Part shown: positions 1-6,595 of the stretch, one piece after another
Position numbering within the stretch: the stretch's first letter is position 1
How the letters are laid out: each line of letters starts with the position of its first letter
NCBI GenBank assembly: GCA_017512625.1
Contig: JAFWFB010000011.1
Location: forward strand, 1 to 17,234
From: Erysipelotrichaceae bacterium
GTDB lineage: Bacteria; Bacillota_I; Bacilli_A; Erysipelotrichales; Erysipelotrichaceae
Length of the DNA stretch: 17,234 bases
Reading direction: 5' to 3'
The notes under the pieces: generated by a model
What the model was told of the DNA's origin: nothing
Databases searched by the model: none
What the model saw: the letters and a program-made list of their open reading frames with translations, nothing else
Position numbers and translations under genes: made by a program

Positions 1-689
1 ATCAGCTGTATCGCTATTACCAGAGCTTTGATCTGCTCATCTTGGATGAAGTCGATGCCTTTCCCTTTAAGGGAGATGATGTCCTGTATAATATCGCCCT
101 TAATTCAAGCAAAGGTCAGCTGATCTTTAGCAGTGCCACTATCGATGATGGTTTAAAAAAGAAACTTACTAAAATAAAGGATCTTGAATATCTCTACCTC
201 TACCAAAGACCACATGGTCATCCCCTGGCCGAACCTAAGATCGTCCTGCTTCCAAAAACCGCGCAATATCTTTTCCTTCTCTATCTTCTGGGCAACATCA
301 AAAGAAAGACCATCGTCTTTGTACCGACCATCAGTGACAGCATCAGATTGCATAAGGTATTCAAACATTTTATCGATTGTTCCTATGTAAATAGCAAGGT
401 CATAGACCGTTCCAATATCGTCTCCGGTTTCCGGAATGGCAAATACAAGGTGCTATTTTCCACGACCATCCTGGAAAGAGGAGTGACCATTGAGAATGTG
501 GCGGTGATCATCTTCGATGCATCAAGCAGGGTATATGACAAATCTTCCCTGATCCAGATGTTAGGAAGGGTAGGAAGAAGCGCCAGATATCCAAAGGGAG
601 AAGCCTATATCCTTACTTCTTCTTTGAGCAGGGATATCAAAGAGGCTACACGGGAGATCAGGGAAGCCAATGAGAAAGCGGGGTTCTGA
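1..689 (+). CDS. comFA: ComFA-like DEAD-box helicase, 3' part (5' end outside window)
   Basis: This is the C-terminal part of a superfamily 2 helicase resembling ComFA, the ATP-driven DNA translocase that helps import single-stranded DNA during competence. The frame is open from base 3, so the TTG at 42 encodes an internal Leu and is not a start. Visible helicase motifs in order are the Walker B motif LDEVDAFPF (DEVD, as in ComFA), SATID (motif III), TIVFVPT (motif IV), LFSTTILERGVTIENV (motif V) and QMLGRVGRSARYP (motif VI, arginine fingers). The DEVDAFPF string is what points to ComFA over PriA or RecG, which is recognition from memory. The N-terminal zinc finger and Walker A lie upstream of the window. 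No comFC follows; the next gene is csoR with its own promoter, so the usual comFA-comFC pairing is broken on this side. No terminator was seen after the stop. Confidence 0.85.
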   Translation, partial: QLYRYYQSFDLLILDEVDAFPFKGDDVLYNIALNSSKGQLIFSSATIDDGLKKKLTKIKDLEYLYLYQRPHGHPLAEPKIVLLPKTAQYLFLLYLLGNIKRKTIVFVPTISDSIRLHKVFKHFIDCSYVNSKVIDRSNIVSGFRNGKYKVLFSTTILERGVTIENVAVIIFDASSRVYDKSSLIQMLGRVGRSARYPKGEAYILTSSLSRDIKEATREIREANEKAGF

Positions 690-727
690 TCCTTAGATAA
701 TAGCCATTCCTGCAAAAAGCCTTATAA

Positions 728-756
728 TTGACAAATACCCTGAGGGGGTATAATAT
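728..756 (+). promoter_or_regulatory. csoR-copA promoter
   Basis: A consensus -35 TTGACA lies at 728-733. The -10 is either TATAAT at 749-754 (15-base spacer) or TAATAT at 751-756 (17-base spacer). A CsoR-type operator fills the spacer and touches the -10, so a bound repressor should exclude RNA polymerase. Expected transcription start is about 761-763. Confidence 0.8.
736..750 (+). promoter_or_regulatory. CsoR-type operator 1 (between -35 and -10)
   Basis: The sequence TACCCTGAGGGGGTA matches the G/C-tract inverted-repeat form (TACCC...GGGTA) of CsoR sites. It sits between the -35 and the -10, so apo-CsoR binding would block transcription and copper loading would relieve it. Assignment is by motif and by csoR lying immediately downstream. 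Confidence 0.82.
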
Positions 757-771
757 TCTTATCGTATAGGA

Positions 772-786
772 TACCCCCAGGGGGTA
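772..786 (+). promoter_or_regulatory. CsoR-type operator 2 (in the 5' leader)
   Basis: TACCCCCAGGGGGTA is a perfect inverted repeat of two 7-base arms around one central A. It starts exactly 36 bases after operator 1 and lies roughly 10-25 bases downstream of the predicted transcription start. It is the more symmetric of the two sites. Confidence 0.82.
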
Positions 787-814
787 AATTTAAGTTTAAG
801 TGGAGGGATGAGCA

Positions 815-1141
815 ATGAAAGATCATCTTGAAGAAGAAGTAATCGAATGTCCGGCCTGTTCGAGCAGACATACCGACAGATCGAGTGAAGAAAAAAAGAT
901 CCTGTTATCTAGGTTAAAACGCATAGAAGGACAGATACGCGGCCTGCAGGGAATGGTCGAAAAGGATGCCTATTGCCCTGATATCCTGGTTCAGGTTTCA
1001 GCAGCAAACAGCGCTTTAAACAGTTTCAGCAAGCAATTGCTTTCAAATCACATACATGGATGCGTCAAAAACGACATCATGAATGGCGATGAAGCATCGA
1101 TCGATGAACTATGTCAGCTGCTTCAGCGTCTTATGAAATAA
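815..1141 (+). CDS. csoR: Copper-sensing transcriptional repressor CsoR
   Basis: A 108-residue CsoR/RcnR-family four-helix DNA-binding repressor that releases its operator when Cu(I) binds. The copper ligand set Cys-His-Cys is present as C54 (DAYCPDIL), H79 and C83 (HIHGC, spaced H-x3-C). The family signature RLKRIEGQIRGLQGMV is at about 33-48. A Shine-Dalgarno GGAGGG at 802-807 sits 7 bases before the ATG. The protein carries an N-terminal extension with C12-x2-C15-x3-H19, absent from the minimal CsoR core and possibly an extra metal or redox site. It is the first gene of the operon with copA, whose ribosome binding site starts at the last base of this stop codon. The two operators just upstream imply autoregulation. 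Recognition is strong; copper specificity is inferred from the ligands and from copA. Confidence 0.93.
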   Translation: MKDHLEEEVIECPACSSRHTDRSSEEKKILLSRLKRIEGQIRGLQGMVEKDAYCPDILVQVSAANSALNSFSKQLLSNHIHGCVKNDIMNGDEASIDELCQLLQRLMK

Positions 1142-1154
1142 GGAGGGCCTTAAA

Positions 1155-4001
1155 TTGACACAGCAATATATTGTAACAGGAATGACTTGTGCCGCCTGTC
1201 AGGCACACGTGGAAAAGGCCGTCTCAAAGCTGGACACTGTCGATTCGGTAACGGTCTCACTGCTGACAAATTCCATGTCAGTCGATGGATCAGCAACCGC
1301 GGAAGAAGTTATCAAAGCGGTCGAAAAAGCCGGATATGGTGCCCGGGTCAAAGGCGAGGAACAGGAAAAAAGCAGTAAAGGTTCTATCAGCGCCAAGATC
1401 GCAGCTGAAGAAGAGGCACTCAAAGATTATGAGACACCAAAGCTCAGAAAAAGACTTACCTTGTCAATTGTCTGGCTGATCATACTGATGTACCTTACGA
1501 TGGGACATAATATGTTGGGCTTGCCGGTACCCGGTTTCCTTGCTCATAACCATCTGGGGCTGGCCCTGACGCAGATGATCATCGCGCTGATCGTGATGTA
1601 TATCAATAAGGATTTCTTTATATCGGGATTTAGAGGCCTGATGCATCTATCGCCTAATATGGATGCACTGGTAGCGCTGGGATCTTCGGTCTCCTTTGCC
1701 TGGTCCCTGTATGTGTTTTATAAACTGACCGTCATGATCACAAACGGTGCCTCCAACATGGAATTGATGAGCACCTATCATGACCAGTTATATTTTGAGA
1801 CCGCAGCAATGATCCCGGCTCTTATCACCGTCGGTAAGACATTGGAATCCCTTTCCAAGGTACGCACGACCGATGCGCTTAAAAACCTGCTTAGCATGGC
1901 GCCTAAAACAGCCGTTGTTGAGCGTGAAGGAAAGCAAGTCGAGATCGGTATCGATGATGTAGCTTTAGGCGATATCTTCATCGTCAAACCGGGAGAATCG
2001 ATCCCGGTAGATGGCATCATCACGGAAGGAAACACGGCAGTGGATGAATCTGCTCTTACGGGCGAATCGATCCCGGTAGATAAGCAGGTAGATGATGTCG
2101 TATCGGCCGCAACGATCAATCAGTCAGGCTATATCAAAGCCAGAGCTACAAGGGTCGGCGAGGATACTACCTTCTCCCAGATCATCCAGATGGTATCGGA
2201 TGCGGCAGCAACCAAGGCACCGATCGCCAGGATCGCTGATAAGGTCTCAGGCATATTCGTTCCGGCTGTCATTGGCATTGCACTGATCGTCTTTGTGATC
2301 TGGCTGATCTTAGGTCAGACAGTAACTTACGCGCTTGAAAGAGCGATCGCGGTACTTGTTGTTTCCTGCCCTTGTGCCCTTGGACTGGCAACGCCGGTCG
2401 CCATCATGGTCGGTAATGGCATGGGAGCTAAAAACGGTATCCTCTTTAAGACCTCAGAAGCCTTGGAAAATACCGGACGCATCCAGATCGTAGCGCTGGA
2501 TAAGACAGGTACCATTACCGAGGGAAAACCGGTCGTGACTGACATCATTCCTTGCTTTGGTGTATCTGAAGAAGAACTGCTACAAAGCGCATACTCGCTG
2601 GAGCAGAAATCAGAACATCCTTTAGCAAGAGCGATCGCTGCCTATGGGGAAGAAAAAGGACTTGAAGCAGATGAAGTCACAGACTTCAAAGCGCTGGCGG
2701 GAAACGGACTGGAAGGCCGTATCGGTACATCGCTGTATCATGGCGGATCAGGTAAATTCATCCAAACGCTTTCCAATGTCAAGGATGATCTAAAGATCCA
2801 GGCCGATGAACTTGCTTCGAAAGGCAAGACCCCGCTCTATTTCGAAAAAGACGGACAGCTTCTTGGAATCATCGCTGTAGCTGACGTCATCAAGGAAGAT
2901 TCAGCCCGGGCTGTAAAGGAGCTGCAGGGACAAGGCATCGAAGTCGTCATGCTTACCGGCGACAATGAGCGCACAGCTAAAGCCATTGGCAAACAGGCTG
3001 GCGTGGATAAAGTCATTGCAGGTGTACTTCCTGAGGGTAAGGAGTCAGTTATTCGTGAGCTGCAAGCCAGAGGAAAGGTAGCAATGGTCGGTGATGGCAT
3101 AAATGATGCTCCGGCACTTACCAGGTCCGATATCGGCATTGCCATCGGCGCAGGAACGGATGTGGCGATCGATTCAGCGGATATCGTTCTCATGAACTCA
3201 AAGCTGACCGATGTATCCGGAGCAATAAGACTTTCCAGAGCGACACTTAGAAATATCCATGAAAATCTATTCTGGGCATTTGCCTATAATGTAATACTGA
3301 TCCCGATGGCTGCGGGACTGTACAAAGGCATCGAGATGAATCCGATGTGGGGTGCAGCAGCCATGGCGATCTCATCCTTTACCGTATGCATGAACGCATT
3401 AAGACTTAACCTGTTTAAGGTCCATGATGCATCCAAAGACAGAAAGCTACGGAAAAAGGCCCTGCCTGAAAGCAGGGATACAGCAACCATCACTGAAGGA
3501 TCGATGGTAAAAGAAACAGAAGAAAACACTAAATCAATTAAAGGAGGAAATGAAAGAATGCAGGAAACGATTGTTTTAGTTAACGGTATGATGTGTGAGA
3601 ATTGTGAAAGACACGTCAAGAAAGCACTGGAAAGTGTAAGCGGCATCGAAGAAGCCACTTCTGATCACACTTCCGGAAAGGTCGTGGTAAAACATAGTGC
3701 ACCTTTAAACGAGGAAGCAATGAAAGCGGCAGTGACCGAAGCCGGTTATGAGTATGCTGGCGTATGCACATGCGATCAGACAGCCAAGGAAACAACCGTA
3801 CTGGTCGAAGGCATGATGTGCGAGATGTGCGAGAAGCATGTTAAAAAGGCGCTTGAAGGAATCGGCGGCATCATCGAAGCCAAGCCTGATCACAATACCG
3901 GTGAAGTCGTAGTAAAACATGATGCTCCTTTAAATGAGGAAGTTATGAAGGCCGCAATCGATGAAGCCGGCTATAAATACATAAGCATCAAAAACGCATA
4001 A
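1155..4001 (+). CDS. copA: Cu(I)-exporting P-type ATPase CopA with C-terminal tandem HMA domains
   Basis: A 948-residue P1B-1 ATPase that pumps Cu(I) out of the cytoplasm. Start is TTG at 1155 with AGGAGGG at 1141-1147. Order: N-terminal HMA domain (GMTCAAC, C12/C15), four membrane segments up to about 230, actuator TGES at 302-305, ion-binding CPC at 405-407 in segment 6, phosphorylated D449 in DKTGT, SEHPLARAI in the nucleotide-binding domain, MLTGDN, and GDGINDAP at 646-653. The last two segments carry FAYN and ISSFTVCMNALRL, the Cu(I)-type N-Y and M-S-S signature. The core ends near 754. A charged linker (755-801) then leads to two extra HMA domains with C814/C817 and C889/C892, about 69% identical over 67 residues (hand alignment). 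The linker codons KGGNE are themselves a Shine-Dalgarno, followed by in-frame ATG 802 (see separate entry). Typical CopA is 700-800 residues with HMA domains only at the N-terminus. Confidence 0.95.
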   Translation: MTQQYIVTGMTCAACQAHVEKAVSKLDTVDSVTVSLLTNSMSVDGSATAEEVIKAVEKAGYGARVKGEEQEKSSKGSISAKIAAEEEALKDYETPKLRKRLTLSIVWLIILMYLTMGHNMLGLPVPGFLAHNHLGLALTQMIIALIVMYINKDFFISGFRGLMHLSPNMDALVALGSSVSFAWSLYVFYKLTVMITNGASNMELMSTYHDQLYFETAAMIPALITVGKTLESLSKVRTTDALKNLLSMAPKTAVVEREGKQVEIGIDDVALGDIFIVKPGESIPVDGIITEGNTAVDESALTGESIPVDKQVDDVVSAATINQSGYIKARATRVGEDTTFSQIIQMVSDAAATKAPIARIADKVSGIFVPAVIGIALIVFVIWLILGQTVTYALERAIAVLVVSCPCALGLATPVAIMVGNGMGAKNGILFKTSEALENTGRIQIVALDKTGTITEGKPVVTDIIPCFGVSEEELLQSAYSLEQKSEHPLARAIAAYGEEKGLEADEVTDFKALAGNGLEGRIGTSLYHGGSGKFIQTLSNVKDDLKIQADELASKGKTPLYFEKDGQLLGIIAVADVIKEDSARAVKELQGQGIEVVMLTGDNERTAKAIGKQAGVDKVIAGVLPEGKESVIRELQARGKVAMVGDGINDAPALTRSDIGIAIGAGTDVAIDSADIVLMNSKLTDVSGAIRLSRATLRNIHENLFWAFAYNVILIPMAAGLYKGIEMNPMWGAAAMAISSFTVCMNALRLNLFKVHDASKDRKLRKKALPESRDTATITEGSMVKETEENTKSIKGGNERMQETIVLVNGMMCENCERHVKKALESVSGIEEATSDHTSGKVVVKHSAPLNEEAMKAAVTEAGYEYAGVCTCDQTAKETTVLVEGMMCEMCEKHVKKALEGIGGIIEAKPDHNTGEVVVKHDAPLNEEVMKAAIDEAGYKYISIKNA
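3558..4001 (+). CDS. Possible internally initiated tandem-HMA copper chaperone (in frame within copA)
   Basis: An ATG at 3558-3560, codon 802 of copA and in the same frame, is preceded by AAAGGAGG at 3540-3547. This is as strong a ribosome binding site as any used for whole genes in this window, with 10 bases between it and the ATG. Initiation here would give a 147-residue soluble protein of two HMA domains (GMMCENC and GMMCEMC), resembling a fused double CopZ that could carry Cu(I) to the ATPase. Either the cell makes both full-length pump and free chaperone from one gene, or an ancestral copA-copZ pair was fused by loss of the copA stop and the old ribosome binding site is a relic. The sequence alone does not choose between these. 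A competing ATG at 3550 is out of frame, only 2 bases from the GGAGG, and stops quickly. Confidence 0.5.
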   Translation: MQETIVLVNGMMCENCERHVKKALESVSGIEEATSDHTSGKVVVKHSAPLNEEAMKAAVTEAGYEYAGVCTCDQTAKETTVLVEGMMCEMCEKHVKKALEGIGGIIEAKPDHNTGEVVVKHDAPLNEEVMKAAIDEAGYKYISIKNA

Positions 4002-4037
4002 TAATAAAAGCAGCCAGGACGACTGCTTTTATTATGA
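4001..4037 (+). terminator. Intrinsic terminator of csoR-copA
   Basis: Perfect 12-bp arms pair 4002-4013 (TAATAAAAGCAG) with 4023-4034 (CTGCTTTTATTA) around a 9-base loop, and the 4001/4035 pair extends it. The right arm supplies the U-rich run. It begins at the last base of the copA stop. Confidence 0.8.
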
Positions 4038-4068
4038 CAAGTTTCGGATAGATAAATCGGCTTTGTGA

Positions 4069-4083
4069 TGATATATTTACCTT
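4069..4083 (+). promoter_or_regulatory. Extended -10 promoter for the HAD gene, leaderless arrangement
   Basis: TG at 4069-4070, one base, then TATATT at 4072-4077 form an extended -10. No convincing -35 is seen. Six bases separate the hexamer from the GTG start at 4084, so transcription should begin at or within a base or two of the start codon. No Shine-Dalgarno is present. Confidence 0.55.
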
Positions 4084-4647
4084 GTGAAATGCAATGTCTA
4101 CGATTTCGATAAAACGATCTACGCCAAAAACTCAGAGACCCAATTCATCTTTTATCTTTTCAGGCATCAGCCAAAGACCCTGCTCAATGTTTTCAATGTG
4201 ATCACAGCCTTTTTGGGCTATACCTTCAAGATCATCAGCAAGCAGAGGATGAAGGAACGCTTCTGGCACTGTCTTAACTATGTCAAGGATGTCGATAAGG
4301 CTTTAGATGATTTCTGGGATAAAGAGAAAGCAAATATCTTTCCGTATTACTTAAAGAACCATCAGCCCGATGATGTCGTAGTCTCAGCATCGACCGAGTT
4401 CATACTAAGACCGATCATGAAGATACTGGATATCAAATACTGCTATGCTTCCAAGGTGGATAAGCATACCGGTAAATACCAAAGCAATAACTGTTATGGT
4501 GAAGAGAAAGTAGTACGTTTGCTCGCCGAGATGCCTGAGGTAGAGATCGAAGAATTCTACAGCGATTCACATAGTGATGATCCGCTGGCAAAAATGAGCA
4601 AAAAAGCCTATATCGTTAAGAAAGGAGAGCTAGAGCCATGGAATTAG
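4084..4647 (+). CDS. HAD superfamily (subfamily IB-like) phosphatase
   Basis: A 187-residue haloacid-dehalogenase-fold hydrolase, probably a phosphomonoesterase using an aspartyl-phosphate intermediate. Motif I is YDFDKT with nucleophile D7 and acid/base D9, motif II is VVVSAS (S101), the motif III lysine is probably K142 (GEEKV), and motif IV acids are in FYSDSHSDD (D161, D165/D166). The layout recalls the phosphoserine-phosphatase-like IB group. Residues about 20-63 between motifs I and II are hydrophobic and basic, which may be a helical cap. Start is GTG at 4084, placed by the family N-terminus and the -10 directly upstream; no Shine-Dalgarno exists. Its last 10 bases overlap the chorismate mutase gene, and the ribosome binding site of that gene lies inside this one. 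The substrate cannot be told from sequence. Confidence 0.85.
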   Translation: MKCNVYDFDKTIYAKNSETQFIFYLFRHQPKTLLNVFNVITAFLGYTFKIISKQRMKERFWHCLNYVKDVDKALDDFWDKEKANIFPYYLKNHQPDDVVVSASTEFILRPIMKILDIKYCYASKVDKHTGKYQSNNCYGEEKVVRLLAEMPEVEIEEFYSDSHSDDPLAKMSKKAYIVKKGELEPWN

Positions 4648-4898
4648 ATGAGATGAGAGTACAACTAAACGGGATCGATGATCAGCTTAAAGCCCTGTTT
4701 TTAGAAAGGATGCAGATCGTTAAGAAGATCGGTGACTACAAGATCGCCAATGATCTTCCGACTTATGATCCTTCCAGGGAAGAAGCGATGGCCAAAAGAC
4801 TATCTGCTGATTTGGAAGGCAATATCAGGGAATTATACCTGGAATTCCTGAAAAACTATGTCAGCCTCTCCCGCAAGTATCAGGACAGTTTCCGCTGA
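4638..4898 (+). CDS. aroQ: Chorismate mutase, AroQ type, monofunctional
   Basis: An 86-residue all-helical AroQ domain that converts chorismate to prephenate, the committed step toward phenylalanine and tyrosine. Every main active-site residue aligns with the E. coli P-protein domain at identical spacing: R7, R24, K35, R47 and E48, with Q82 the likely match for the late glutamine. It is a stand-alone domain, not fused to prephenate dehydratase or DAHP synthase. The ATG at 4638 follows AAAGGAG at 4620-4626 and overlaps the end of the HAD phosphatase by 10 bases, implying translational coupling. No other aromatic-pathway gene is near, although the T-box phenylalanyl-tRNA synthetase operon lies about 8.5 kb away. 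A role in a regulatory or specialised pathway is possible. Confidence 0.88.
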   Translation: MELDEMRVQLNGIDDQLKALFLERMQIVKKIGDYKIANDLPTYDPSREEAMAKRLSADLEGNIRELYLEFLKNYVSLSRKYQDSFR

Positions 4899-4912
4899 TA
4901 GGAAAAAACAGT

Positions 4913-4937
4913 CCCTGTGTAATTTCGCAGGGTTTTT
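4913..4937 (+). terminator. Intrinsic terminator after aroQ
   Basis: A 7-bp stem pairs CCCTGTG at 4913-4919 with CGCAGGG at 4926-4932 (one G-U pair) around the loop TAATTT, followed by five T at 4933-4937. Confidence 0.8.
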
Positions 4938-4981
4938 ATTACTTTGAGCAGACTACAAGATAAATAATTATTCACGATCTT

Positions 4982-4996
4982 TGTTAGAATTAAGAT
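4982..4996 (+). promoter_or_regulatory. Extended -10 promoter for the pyrophosphatase operon, leaderless arrangement
   Basis: TG at 4982-4983, one base, then TAGAAT at 4985-4990. The ATG at 4997 follows after exactly 6 bases and no Shine-Dalgarno is present. No good -35 is found 16-18 bases upstream, which fits dependence on the extended -10. Confidence 0.6.
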
Positions 4997-6595
4997 ATGA
5001 AAAAACCAATTTATGTAACCGGGCATCAAAGACCGGATACTGATTCGATCGTCAGCGCGATAGCCTACGCTGAATTCAAGAAAAAGCAGGGAATCGATGC
5101 GACAGCGATCCGTCTGGGCAAACTATCCCAGGAGAGCGAATATCTTCTGGAAAAGTTCGGGATCGAGGAGCCGCCTATCATGTACAGTGCCAGATGTTCT
5201 TTGAAAGAGATCGATCTGGATGCTCCCAAGACCGTCGATAGTGATCTTACTGTCAAGCAGGCCCTGAAAGTTATCCACGAAAGCCCGACCCATACAATCT
5301 ATATCACTGATAAAAACGGTCAGCTTAAAGGACTGATCTCTTTAAGTGACCTGGACAGGATCTTTACCATGGAGGAAGAAGACCGGATCCGGTTACTTTC
5401 TTCCCTGGATCTTGATGATATCTTAAAGGCCGTAAACGGACGGTTGGTAAACGAGAGAAAAGACATCGGTTTCAATGGCCGGATCATTTTCCCTTCGACC
5501 TTTATCGAGAAATACGATGATAATTCCCTGATCGTTGTGCATGACCTTTTCGATATCGATGAAAGATGCCTTTCCAAGAAAATGATCGCCCTGGTCTATG
5601 GCCAGAGGCTGGAAGCAATAAAGAATGAATATCCGAATATCGAGATCATCGAAACACCTTTGGATCCTCAACAGATCATCAGGGAACTTTACCAGGCCTT
5701 GACCATCGATAGATTAATGACTACTGAAATGGTCATCTTCAATGAGAATGAATCGATCGAGGATGCTAACAGCAAGATAAGCAAGACCCGTTACCGTGCC
5801 TATCCTGTCATCAATAATGAGGGGATCCTGGTCGGTTCGCTTTCCCGTTATCACCTGATCAACTACCGGAAGAAACGCTTCATCCTAGTCGATCACAACG
5901 AAAAGAAGCAGACCATCAGCGATATCGATTTCGCTGAGATCGTCGAAGTCATCGATCACCACAAGCTGGGAGATCTGGAAACAGCCAATCCGGTCGATCT
6001 GACTTTCATGAGTGTCGGTGCTACCGCCACCATCATCACCAAAAAGTATCTCGATCAGAATGTCGAACTCGATAAGAATATCGCCTCGATCCTTTTGGGG
6101 GCGATAATTACCGATACCCTCGATCTCAAATCACCGACTACTACCGATCTGGACAGAAAGATGTATGCATATCTTTGTGAATATACCGGAATCGATGGAA
6201 GCAAGCTCGCAAGTGAGCTTTCCAACACCAGTGAATCGATCCTGGATAAACGCTTTATCGACATCGTCTTTGATGACTATAAGGAATATGTCATGGAAGG
6301 TCACAAGATCGCCATCGCCCAGACGCAATGCAGGAACAGGGAAGAAGTAGAGAGCATCAGAGAAGGTCTATGCAAATACATGGATGATACGATCATGATG
6401 AATAGCTATGATCTTCTGCTGGTCATGCTTACCAACAATCTGGGAAGCGGTTCTTACCTGATCTATCGGGGAACTTTGTCTCCGATCGTTGAATCAGCCT
6501 TTATGGATTCCATGAATGCTGATGGTTATGTCGATAAACTGTTGTCGCGTAAGAAACAGGTCGTCCCGGCCTTAATGGATGCTATTGTCAGATGA
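4997..6595 (+). CDS. CBS-domain Mn-dependent inorganic pyrophosphatase (family II)
   Basis: A 532-residue cytosolic DHH-family pyrophosphatase that hydrolyses PPi to two phosphates. The N-terminal motif GHQRPDTDS gives Mn ligands H10, D14 and D16. A regulatory insert follows: a CBS motif at about 75-125 (ISLSDLDR), a DRTGG-like region at about 130-235, and a second CBS at about 240-297 (DRLMTTEM...GSLSRYHLI). The catalytic core resumes with D320-H321-H322 (DHHKLGD), GAIITDT, and the DHHA2 substrate-binding motif SRKK at 517-520. Length fits the CBS-DRTGG-CBS class, whose activity is tuned by adenine nucleotides and diadenosine polyphosphates. Usual family members read GHxNPDTDS; here Arg12 replaces Asn. 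First gene of a four-gene operon ending in tagO, a PPi-independent but nucleotide-sugar-consuming step. The start is set by the family N-terminus and the adjacent -10. Confidence 0.93.
   Translation: MKKPIYVTGHQRPDTDSIVSAIAYAEFKKKQGIDATAIRLGKLSQESEYLLEKFGIEEPPIMYSARCSLKEIDLDAPKTVDSDLTVKQALKVIHESPTHTIYITDKNGQLKGLISLSDLDRIFTMEEEDRIRLLSSLDLDDILKAVNGRLVNERKDIGFNGRIIFPSTFIEKYDDNSLIVVHDLFDIDERCLSKKMIALVYGQRLEAIKNEYPNIEIIETPLDPQQIIRELYQALTIDRLMTTEMVIFNENESIEDANSKISKTRYRAYPVINNEGILVGSLSRYHLINYRKKRFILVDHNEKKQTISDIDFAEIVEVIDHHKLGDLETANPVDLTFMSVGATATIITKKYLDQNVELDKNIASILLGAIITDTLDLKSPTTTDLDRKMYAYLCEYTGIDGSKLASELSNTSESILDKRFIDIVFDDYKEYVMEGHKIAIAQTQCRNREEVESIREGLCKYMDDTIMMNSYDLLLVMLTNNLGSGSYLIYRGTLSPIVESAFMDSMNADGYVDKLLSRKKQVVPALMDAIVR

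Noticed and set aside
42..44. TTG as the start of the helicase gene
   Set aside because: The frame is open upstream to base 3 and reads through conserved ComFA-like residues (QSFDLLILDEVD); this is an internal Leu codon.
1..900. Apparent excess of GATC (11 counted by hand in about 900 bases, about 3.5 expected by chance)
   Set aside because: Likely due to frequent GAT, ATC and CTG-ATC codon neighbours in these genes; no clustering in intergenic DNA that would suggest a regulatory or origin role.
1778..3193. Several 100-codon minus-strand frames opposite copA
   Set aside because: Ser/Thr/Pro-rich composition with no start signals, opposite strongly conserved ATPase motifs.
3550..3579. ATG at 3550 as a chaperone start
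   Set aside because: Only 2 bases from the GGAGG, out of frame with the HMA domains, and stops after nine codons.
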